From assembly GCF_022549785.1 (NCBI RefSeq), contig NZ_JAKZGO010000015.1:1-64000 (forward strand): a stretch of DNA of 64,000 nucleotides, written 5' to 3'. The DNA comes from Belliella alkalica (GTDB lineage Bacteria > Bacteroidota > Bacteroidia > Cytophagales > Cyclobacteriaceae). Below the pieces are notes generated by a model, which was not told the DNA's origin, did not search any database, and saw only the letters and a program-made list of their open reading frames with translations. Shown piece after piece: positions 8,680 to 16,027 of this stretch (its first letter is position 1; the number at the start of each line of letters is the position of its first letter). Made by a program: the position numbers and the translations under genes.

Positions 8680-8681
8680 AA

Positions 8682-9548
8682 ATGCTGGCTTTTCTGAAGC
8701 AACCTTATCCTTGTGAAACCACCAATTGGAAAAGTATAATTCGTTTAGCTTTTCTGATTGGTCTTTTTGTTGCTAGCTTTTTATTGATTTTTCAACCATT
8801 TGGTCTGCAACAGATCCCAACAGCTTATAAATTTCCCTTGATCACGGGCTATGGTATTGTCACCTTTATGTGTATGCTCTTTTTTAATGGTGGGGTCAAG
8901 TGGCTTTTTTCAAGTTATTTTGATGAATCTACCTGGACCACAGGGAAAGAAATCGTACAAAATCTGAGTATTTTGGGATTGATTTCATTTGGAAATTTTA
9001 TCTATACTGTTTGTATAGGTGGGGTCACTTTGACACTACATTCCTTTTCATTATCCATCGCCTTCACTTTTGCTGTGGGTGTATTTCCTGTGTTTTTCCT
9101 AGTGATTTACAGGTATAACAAACTGCATGACAAGTACACTACAGCAGCGGCTGTAATGGAGAGCAATATTTCACAGTCGAACCTTGAATTTGCTAAAAAT
9201 GATCCTTCTACGATTATTTTACAATCACAATATGGCCAAGATGATATGGAAATCAAGTTGTCTCAATTGTATTATATGCAATCCGCTGACAATTATGTGG
9301 AAGTGGTATTCCAAGGTGAAGAGGGGATTAAAAAGCAATTGATCAGAAATACGCTTTCGGAGATTGCCGCTCAATGGAGTCATGTTGGAATCATACAATG
9401 CCATAGGTCATACTTGGTGAACATTCATCAAGTCAAACGCATTACTGGAAATGCTCAAGGATATAAACTTTTTTTGGATGAAGGGAAAATGATAGTGCCA
9501 GTTTCGCGCAAATTCGGTAGTAAAGTCAAGGAATTTTTGAGTGAATAG
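8682..9548 (+). CDS. Membrane-anchored LytTR DNA-binding regulator
   Basis: The protein has 288 residues. Four hydrophobic helices lie in residues ~20-150 (for example IRLAFLIGLFVASFLLIF and FTFAVGVFPVFFLVIYRY). A LytTR domain follows at ~185-285, marked by LYYMQSADNYVEVVF and HRSYLVNIHQVKRITG. There is no receiver domain, so the membrane part presumably senses the signal directly. Membrane-bound LytTR proteins are common in Bacteroidota. It starts 2 bp after hisIE and is probably cotranscribed. Whether it relates to histidine metabolism is unknown. Confidence 0.85.
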   Translation: MLAFLKQPYPCETTNWKSIIRLAFLIGLFVASFLLIFQPFGLQQIPTAYKFPLITGYGIVTFMCMLFFNGGVKWLFSSYFDESTWTTGKEIVQNLSILGLISFGNFIYTVCIGGVTLTLHSFSLSIAFTFAVGVFPVFFLVIYRYNKLHDKYTTAAAVMESNISQSNLEFAKNDPSTIILQSQYGQDDMEIKLSQLYYMQSADNYVEVVFQGEEGIKKQLIRNTLSEIAAQWSHVGIIQCHRSYLVNIHQVKRITGNAQGYKLFLDEGKMIVPVSRKFGSKVKEFLSE

Positions 9549-9636
9549 CTTTGTCATTTATCCCTAAACTTGCTACAAAGCCCTATTTTGTGCAATGAAG
9601 GTAGGTTTGAGCTACATTTGAAATAAAAAAAATCAA

Positions 9637-10302
9637 ATGGAAAACTTACTTAAAATCACACTTTACTTTCATGTAGCTTTTGGATTTACAGCATTGCTGG
9701 CAGGTGTTTTGGCCATTTTCTTCCCCAAAGGTGGCAAGAATCATAATGTATCTGGAATCGTTTATTATTGGTGTATGATAGGTATAGGTACCACAGCATT
9801 TGTGATTGCAATTCCAAAAGGAAATATGTTTCTGTTGATGATTGGGGGATTTAGCACTTATATGACTCTGACAGGACGGAGGTATCTACAATTGAGAAAA
9901 AGTAAGCTTCCAAAATTTTCAAATTTAGACTTGTTCTTTCGCATTGTTGCTTTGGCTACTATCTTGATACCAATCATCTATTTTGGAATCAATGGCGTAG
10001 CTGATTTAGGAGACTTTGGGATTGTATTTACAGTATTTGGATTTTTTCTTTTATCAATGCTTTGGATGGATTTTAAAGCAGGTGATAAGTTACATACATT
10101 TTCCAAAAATTGGTTTCTAGGAATGCACATCAGCCGTATGATGGGCGCATTTATAGCTACCTTCACAGCTTTTCTTTTGATTAATTGGCAAAGTGACCCC
10201 GTATTCATTGCTTGGCTATTGCCTACTGTGATTTTTACTCCTGTTATTATTTATTACCAAAGGAAGTTTAAGACCAAAAGTAAAACTGCTACATTATCTT
10301 GA
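9637..10302 (+). CDS. Multi-pass membrane protein of unknown function
   Basis: The protein has 221 residues with six or seven predicted hydrophobic helices (for example YFHVAFGFTALLAGVLAIFF and AFIATFTAFLLINW). Its layout resembles the small DUF2306-like membrane proteins of Bacteroidota, with a conserved early His in the first helix (LYFHVAFGF) and a GMHISRMMGAFIA segment near 165. No enzymatic motif was recognised. It lies 88 bp after the LytTR gene and could be its target. The upstream DNA has no clear terminator. Confidence 0.6.
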   Translation: MENLLKITLYFHVAFGFTALLAGVLAIFFPKGGKNHNVSGIVYYWCMIGIGTTAFVIAIPKGNMFLLMIGGFSTYMTLTGRRYLQLRKSKLPKFSNLDLFFRIVALATILIPIIYFGINGVADLGDFGIVFTVFGFFLLSMLWMDFKAGDKLHTFSKNWFLGMHISRMMGAFIATFTAFLLINWQSDPVFIAWLLPTVIFTPVIIYYQRKFKTKSKTATLS

Positions 10303-10381
10303 AGATAAAATATTTCATTGGATCAAAGCTACCAGAGATGAGAACTAGAATTTGAACCAATAAAAATCCTGAGGTTCTTCC

Positions 10382-10734
10382 CTAATATAAAAAGCCGAAT
10401 AACCAAAGCGGAATTTTACTTCCTGCGCCACTTTTAATGCCATCTGCAGCAATAAAAGCGTTTAGAATTCCTTCGATTTGGTGTTTGGTTTTTGTGGGGC
10501 CACCAAGTTCGAAAACGTAATTGCTATCCAATATCAAATCTCCAAACTTAAGGGATGTGGTTTGAAAGGGCTTTCATGCATATGTTGCAGCATAAGCGTA
10601 GTTTTCCCAGTCCCTCTATGACCTAATATCACAATCAGTCTTTATGTCCAATCAATCTTGTCACTTAAATATCTTTTGAATTTTGGAGGTGTGGCTATCA
10701 GTTTCCTCTTAAAAAATTCAATTAACCTTTCCAT
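10382..10734 (-). pseudogene. Decayed AAA_14/DUF4143 ATPase gene, internally deleted
   Basis: Read from an ATG at 10734 downwards, the sequence encodes an ATPase start with a Walker A motif (GHRGTGKTT). It is interrupted by an in-frame TAA at 10642-10644, where the intact paralogue has Gln in IDWTQ. After the residues LMLQHMHES the frame jumps directly to the family's C-terminus (SLKFGDLILDSNYVFELGG ... IPLWLFGFLY, stop at 10382-10384). The intact gene at 53110-54291 has the same ends (SPKYGDFMVDDAYVFEVGG ... IPLWLFGMLY) with nearly 290 more residues between. This is therefore a nonsense plus large-deletion pseudogene. The repeats upstream are retained. Confidence 0.85.
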
Positions 10735-10745
10735 TTTGTTCTCCC

Positions 10746-10812
10746 GATAAAACAAAAGCACATAATGTTTTTTGTATAAAACAAAATGCGAGATTGTTTT
10801 TTAGAAAACAAA
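10746..10812 (-). promoter_or_regulatory. Iterated AT-rich repeats upstream of the decayed ATPase gene
   Basis: Three copies of a TTTTGTTTTAT-like unit lie directly upstream of the pseudogene start. On the + strand their AAAAC cores have the C at 10753, 10782 and 10809, giving spacings of 29 and 27 bp. The middle unit in gene orientation, TTGTTTTATACAAAAA, closely matches TTGCTTTATATAAAAA before the intact paralogue at 53 kb. The array probably binds a regulator of this gene family, possibly the ATPase itself. Confidence 0.55.
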
Positions 10813-10843
10813 AAAAATCCACCCTAAACCAAGGGTGGATTTT
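10805..10843 (-). terminator. Intrinsic terminator of the MBL/rhodanese gene
   Basis: A perfect 12-bp stem (10814-10825 with 10832-10843, core ATCCACCCT/AGGGTGGAT) has a 6-nt loop and is followed on the minus strand by a T-rich run. It lies 33 bp beyond the stop of the MBL/rhodanese gene. Confidence 0.85.
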
Positions 10844-10875
10844 AACAAACCAATTTACCTATCTAAATCAAATTT

Positions 10876-12255
10876 TTAAGCGCTCCAATCAGCCCAACCA
10901 CCCGAATAGTTTTGAATATTATCAAATCCATTGGCAGTTAAAACAGAGTAAGCGATAGCTGCTCTTGCTCCACTTTGACAGTGGATGATCACAGGCTTAT
11001 CTTTGGAAATTTTGTCTAAGTTTTTGTCAAGCTTACCTACGAAGTGATTTTCTGCACCTTCGATATGTCCTTTTTTGAACTCAGCGGCACCTCTTACATC
11101 TACAATCTGTGTGTCTCCTTTTTCTATAGCTGCCTTGACTACCTCTTTTGAAATTGGCTCAAATGTTGAGAGATTTCCACTTTCAAATTCTGCCAATTGA
11201 CTTGGTGTGATATAGCCGATTAAATTGTCTAGACCTATGCGCATCAATTTCCTAGTCAAGTCCTCTATCTGTGCATCTTCTGCGATCAACACGAAGTTCT
11301 CTTCATAAGTCAAATACCAGCCCATCCAAGATGAAAAGGAATTGTTGTTGCTGATGCTGAGTGTTCCTTTGAGGAATCCTTTAGCATAATCTTGCCATGG
11401 TCTAGTATCGATTACTTTTAGTCCTTCTGATTTTACTTGATCAAAATCAGCCTTACCAAGGTTTTTTACCTGAGGAACTTCAGTTAAAAGTTTTCTATCG
11501 ACCTTATTCAGCTTTTTCATCATTGCAAAGTACCTTGGTGGTTCAGGTTGATCTGCCAAGAGTTCTTTGCTAAAAGCAACTTTATCATTCAAAAGTTGTA
11601 ATGCCCAGTTTCTGATTTTCTCGTATCCCACTGTTGTACTTGGGACAGCCCCTAGAGCTTTACCACAGGCAGAACCTGCACCATGACCCGGCCATACTTG
11701 GATGAAGTCTCCAAGCTTCGCAAATTCATGCAAAGAATCATACATCTGTGCCGCACCTATATCCTGTGTACCCTTTATGCCTGCTGCCTGTTCGAGTAAA
11801 TCCGGTCTTCCAACATCACCTACGAACACAAAATCTCCCGTAAATAACATCACAGGTTCACTCGAGGCAGGCTTATCTGTCAGTAGGAAGCTTACACTTT
11901 CAGGAGTATGTCCAGGTGTGTGGATTACTTCGAAATTCAAGTTTCCCAATTTTATATTGTCACCACCTTTGATTTTATTGTGAGGGAATTCGTACTTCCA
12001 GTTTTCATCCCCTTCGTCAGAAAGGTACATTTCTGCACCTGTCAATTCAGCCAATTCTCTGGCACCACTCAGGAAATCTGCATGAATGTGTGTTTCGAAG
12101 ATATGGGTGATCTTCATGTTGTTGGCTTTAGCAATCTGAAGGTAAGTGTCAACATCTCTTTTTGGATCGATTACTGCAGCTATTCCACCTGCTTGACATC
12201 CTATTACATAACTGGCTTGTGCCAAACTCTTATCATAAACTAATTCGAAAAACAT
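10876..12255 (-). CDS. MBL-fold hydrolase with two rhodanese domains (persulfide dioxygenase-like)
   Basis: The protein has 459 residues. Residues ~1-240 are a metallo-beta-lactamase fold of the ETHE1/persulfide dioxygenase type: ETHIHADFLSG, then HTPGHTPESV, then FTGDFVFVGDVGRPDL. Phe replaces the last His of HxHxDH, which fits the single-iron site of persulfide dioxygenases rather than a dinuclear zinc site. Two rhodanese domains follow. The first (~265-355) lacks the catalytic Cys (VLIAEDAQ at that place). The second (~370-459) has CQSGARAA with Cys. It probably acts in cytoplasmic sulfide/persulfide oxidation. It is monocistronic with its own terminator. Confidence 0.88.
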   Translation of the reverse strand: MFFELVYDKSLAQASYVIGCQAGGIAAVIDPKRDVDTYLQIAKANNMKITHIFETHIHADFLSGARELAELTGAEMYLSDEGDENWKYEFPHNKIKGGDNIKLGNLNFEVIHTPGHTPESVSFLLTDKPASSEPVMLFTGDFVFVGDVGRPDLLEQAAGIKGTQDIGAAQMYDSLHEFAKLGDFIQVWPGHGAGSACGKALGAVPSTTVGYEKIRNWALQLLNDKVAFSKELLADQPEPPRYFAMMKKLNKVDRKLLTEVPQVKNLGKADFDQVKSEGLKVIDTRPWQDYAKGFLKGTLSISNNNSFSSWMGWYLTYEENFVLIAEDAQIEDLTRKLMRIGLDNLIGYITPSQLAEFESGNLSTFEPISKEVVKAAIEKGDTQIVDVRGAAEFKKGHIEGAENHFVGKLDKNLDKISKDKPVIIHCQSGARAAIAYSVLTANGFDNIQNYSGGWADWSA

Positions 12256-12537
12256 GTCTTTTTATTTTTTATGTTTTGTTTTATTCAATCTTTAGAAAGC
12301 AAAATGAGACGTTTAATCTCGTTTACTTTTACAATGATAGGGATAATCAATTAGGGTATTTGTGATAAAAATTACTTTTCTGAAAATTGACTAAGGTCTG
12401 GATGGATAGGTAATGCTTATATTTCTCCTGATTGTTCACTATAGAGTAAATTACAGGAAATATTAATAGTACAGAATTATTTAAACAGCAAAGATGGTTT
12501 CTTGTGATTATTGGAATAATAAGATTTGCTAGGCTGA

Positions 12538-14958
12538 CTAAAACCTATAGCTATACCCAAACCTGAAAACCTGTGTTTCAAAATAATCATTTGACCTTAG
12601 GGTGAAATTATTTCCTTCCAATCGGTACCTGATGATCAGGGTGTTGAAGATGTCACTTGCATTGAAGAAAAGTTCTCCATTTCCATCTTGGATTTTCTTG
12701 TTGACGCCACCATCGACATGATAGCGTGCAAGGATTTTGCCTTGGGGTACGATATCAGGAGCGAGATAGATCGCACTCAACTGGATGTTTAGGCTATTTG
12801 CAAGCTTGAAAAGGCCATTGATTTTTACATTTCCTGTAATTGCACTTTCTTCATTTCTGCTGAATGTGATATCAGTCGGGTAGGCATTTTCAAGCGAAAA
12901 TGCACCGATTCTATTTTGATACACATTCGTATTTGCATTCAAGGTGAATTTTTCTCCGATTTTTTGGGAAAGTACCAGCTCCACTCCCGAGTTCCAGCCT
13001 CGGTCAGCATTTTGATCTATCGTAACCAATCTGTTTGACCCCGGGATTTCAGTGGTGATCCTCGTCAGGATATTGGTAGATGCCCTGTGGTAGACAGCGC
13101 CATAGAAATATCCAAGGTCATAGGATTGTTTGTAGCCTACTTCGACAGATTGGGTAAATTGAGGTACCAGTGTAGGATTACCAATGCTGAGGATTTCTGG
13201 ATCTGCGTAAGTTGGGAAAGCCCTCAGGTTTTTTTCTTCGGGTCTATCCACTCTACGATTGTAGAAAACGCTGAAATTGCTTTGTGGATTGATATTGTAA
13301 GTAGCTCTCAAGCTGGGGAATGGTTCAAAATAATCAAAACCTGCACTTTCAAAAACAGCATGGTTTGGGTCTACCAAATAGTCAACTTTCACATATTCCA
13401 CCCTTAGTCCAGCTTCCAATTCCCAGTTGTTTTTTTCGTGGATATAATTACCATAGACAGCCGATAGCCATTCTTGATACTCAGCACTTCCAGCAAGTCC
13501 CGGATCTAATATTGAGTTGTTTCCTGGACTGAAGGTGATAAGGTTTGGGAAAACTCTCGCCCTTTGCTTTGTTCCTAGTTCCATTCTTCCAGCACGAAGC
13601 GGTTTTTGGTAATCTAAAGTAAGGTCATAGATATTCTCATCTGCTATCAAGGCAGTAGTGTCAGTTCCTACAAAGTCCAATTCTTCATTGGTAAAGAAAA
13701 ATACCTCATCTTTTCTTCGGAAAGAGTAATTGAAAGCGGAAGTAAGGTGATGTCCTGGCTGCTTGAAGTTGTATCGATGGGTAATTGAAGCAAATAAAGT
13801 TTGATTGACTTCATTTTCAAAATATTGCCACAAGCGTTGCCTTTGATCTGTCACGGCATTTTCATAGAGAATATCGCCCAAGTCTGTATATTCCCTATAG
13901 TTGAATAGTCCGGAAAATGTGATAGAGTGCCTTTCGTTTGGATTCCAATCAAAGCCAGTTTTTAGGTTATAAATCGGTTGGGTTCTGTTCTCTATATATT
14001 GTTGGCGAATTTGTGTGCCATCATCAAAGACTCGGTCTGTAAACTCGCTTTTCATCATTTGTTTGTGCCAAAGTACATCTCCTTGAAAAAACACATTAAT
14101 GTTGCCTTTTCTATAATTAAGAGAGGCAGATGGATTGAGTTTTGGCGTGAATCGATATTGGTCTCTTAGGCCAGCTAAGCTTTCCCTTTTCTCTATCATA
14201 TTTCCCAATCCACCGATCATTCCTACTTTTCCATTCCAACCTTCTTCTTTTTCTTTTTTGAAAATAATATTGATCACACCTGCATTTCCTGTAGCATCGA
14301 ATTTGGATGATGGATTGTTGATGATTTCTATTTTTTCAATAGATGAAGCAGGGAAATTTTCCAAACCTGATTGTGCGCCGATGCCAGTGATTGCTGTTTG
14401 TTTTCCATCCAAAAGAATGGCTACTTTGTCACTACCACGAAGAAATACTGTCCCATTCTGATCTATCGTGATTCCAGGGAGGTTTTGGAGCGATTGTAGT
14501 ACAGATCCTCCCAATTGACTGATATTATCTTCCAACGTAAAGGTTTTTTTGTCTAAAGCTGAAGATACTTCCTCTCTCTGACCAGATACGATCACTTCTT
14601 GCAGTTCCTCAGAGTTTTCCGAAAGGAGTATGTTTCCCAAATCAAGGTAATCACTTAAGCGGCCTATTTCTAGAAAATTGGATTTTGAGCTATAACCAAC
14701 AAAAGAATAATTGATAATGTATTTACCGGATTTGATGGCAGGAAGCGAAAATCTACCTTCATCACTAGAGACAGTCCCTGATATAAAACTGCTGTCTGCA
14801 GAAGAAAGCACGATGATATTGACATATGCTAAAGGTGATTTGTCCTTTTCATCCTTTATCATTCCTGAGACTACGACGTTTTGCGCAAAAATTTGCGTGG
14901 TCGTAAGGATAAATATAGCAATTAAAACACTCAGAGATTTCCAGTAATTTGATGACAT
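12538..14958 (-). CDS. Outer-membrane TonB-receptor-like beta-barrel protein
   Basis: The protein has 806 residues. A signal peptide (~1-25, ending IFAQN) precedes a carboxypeptidase-regulatory-like domain (~28-110: VSGMIKDEKDKSPLAYVNI). A plug-like region follows (~115-230: SSALDKKTFTLEDNISQLGG and FLRGSDKVAILLDGKQ), and then a large barrel that ends FRFGYSYRF with the terminal aromatic. It belongs to the OMP_b-brl_3 outer-membrane family of Bacteroidota. The substrate is unknown; no SusD partner is adjacent. The gene is preceded by 532 bp without genes. Confidence 0.88.
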   Translation of the reverse strand: MSSNYWKSLSVLIAIFILTTTQIFAQNVVVSGMIKDEKDKSPLAYVNIIVLSSADSSFISGTVSSDEGRFSLPAIKSGKYIINYSFVGYSSKSNFLEIGRLSDYLDLGNILLSENSEELQEVIVSGQREEVSSALDKKTFTLEDNISQLGGSVLQSLQNLPGITIDQNGTVFLRGSDKVAILLDGKQTAITGIGAQSGLENFPASSIEKIEIINNPSSKFDATGNAGVINIIFKKEKEEGWNGKVGMIGGLGNMIEKRESLAGLRDQYRFTPKLNPSASLNYRKGNINVFFQGDVLWHKQMMKSEFTDRVFDDGTQIRQQYIENRTQPIYNLKTGFDWNPNERHSITFSGLFNYREYTDLGDILYENAVTDQRQRLWQYFENEVNQTLFASITHRYNFKQPGHHLTSAFNYSFRRKDEVFFFTNEELDFVGTDTTALIADENIYDLTLDYQKPLRAGRMELGTKQRARVFPNLITFSPGNNSILDPGLAGSAEYQEWLSAVYGNYIHEKNNWELEAGLRVEYVKVDYLVDPNHAVFESAGFDYFEPFPSLRATYNINPQSNFSVFYNRRVDRPEEKNLRAFPTYADPEILSIGNPTLVPQFTQSVEVGYKQSYDLGYFYGAVYHRASTNILTRITTEIPGSNRLVTIDQNADRGWNSGVELVLSQKIGEKFTLNANTNVYQNRIGAFSLENAYPTDITFSRNEESAITGNVKINGLFKLANSLNIQLSAIYLAPDIVPQGKILARYHVDGGVNKKIQDGNGELFFNASDIFNTLIIRYRLEGNNFTLRSNDYFETQVFRFGYSYRF

Positions 14959-15490
14959 TCAGTTCTTAATTTGAAGGTTGTATTGACTTTTGATGGAAAA
15001 AAAAGGCTACATATGTAGTAAATCTAGCACTTTAATTTAAGTAAAAGTAGGTTTTGATTTTGAAGAAATATAGAATACAATTTGAGCAATGTTTCATTTT
15101 CGCCTACCCTTGCGTTTTTTTGAAGTGATTACGCTTCTATTGCTTTTTCATAGCTTAGATAGCAATCTAGCCTACAAAAGCTATGTCTTTTTTTTACTAA
15201 TCTTTTGTATGGTTACGGTCTAGAATTTTGATTGTCATTTATGCAGCATGAATAGATGAACCAATCTCAAGCGCTATAAAAACATCAATTTTAAATTAGA
15301 ATTGACAATTGAAATATCGAGGATCTATCCTGTCAGTAATTACAAAATAGTGGCTTCGCACGTGAAATAATAAAAGCTAAAAGTAGATGCTGAAATTTAT
15401 TTTTAGGAAAAATAAAAAAAATGTGTAAAAAACACCTATAATTAACTATTAATTAATGAATTTAAAGTTTGTTGTTTTTAATTTAGGGGC
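14959..15490. other. 532-bp intergenic region between divergent genes
   Basis: No open frame, RNA gene or strong hairpin was found. The region is AT-rich and must hold the promoters of the leftward barrel gene and the rightward lipoprotein gene. The last 80 bp before 15491 are almost pure A/T, with ATTAACTATTAATTAATG-type tracts. Confidence 0.5.
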
Positions 15491-16027
15491 ATGAATTCAA
15501 TAGTCAAATACGTAACAATTATAATGATTGCTCTTTGTTTCTCATGTGAAGAGGGAAATGATTTTATTCAGTTGGGTATGGAATACCAAGGTGGGAAAGT
15601 TTTCTATTTAGACAAATCAGGTAAGCATGGATTGATTGCGGCACCAGAAGATTTTTCGGTTTTAGCTCCTTGGGGATGCATAAATAGAGTTGCTCCCGGT
15701 GCAAACTTTACGCATTTTGGTGTGGGCAAAAATAACACGAATGTAATTCTTGAATATTGTGATGGGTTCAATGCAGCTAGGTTGTGTTCTGAGTTAAGTG
15801 TTGGTGGATTTGAAGACTGGTACTTGCCAAGCAAAGATGAATTGGAGATTATGTTTCAAAATAGAGGCCATATTGGGAATATGCGAAATGGAGTTTACGA
15901 ACCATATTGGTCATCTTCTCAATATGAACCTACTTTACAGGCATTTATTCTTGATTTTGGAAATGGACTTTCATTTCCTCAAGACAAGGCAAATTTGTAT
16001 TGGGTGAGAGCTATTCGAAGTTTTTAA
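15491..16027 (+). CDS. Lipoprotein with a DUF1566/Lcl-like domain
   Basis: The protein has 178 residues. A lipoprotein signal ends in the lipobox ALCFSC, with the lipid-bearing Cys near residue 19. The mature part shows the features of the DUF1566/Lcl C-terminal fold: GGKVFYLDKSGKHGLIAAPED, ARLCSELSVGGFEDWYLPSKDEL and a terminal YWVRAIRSF. Such domains resemble C-type-lectin-like surface modules and occur in many Bacteroidota surface lipoproteins. It ends immediately beside the oppositely oriented metalloprotease gene with no gap. The ligand is unknown. Confidence 0.75.
   Translation: MNSIVKYVTIIMIALCFSCEEGNDFIQLGMEYQGGKVFYLDKSGKHGLIAAPEDFSVLAPWGCINRVAPGANFTHFGVGKNNTNVILEYCDGFNAARLCSELSVGGFEDWYLPSKDELEIMFQNRGHIGNMRNGVYEPYWSSSQYEPTLQAFILDFGNGLSFPQDKANLYWVRAIRSF

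Noticed and set aside
12341-12361. Right half of the 44-60 kb promoter motif (ATTAGGGTATTT)
   Set aside because: The left half does not match, no -7 element lies 21 bp downstream, and no + strand gene follows.
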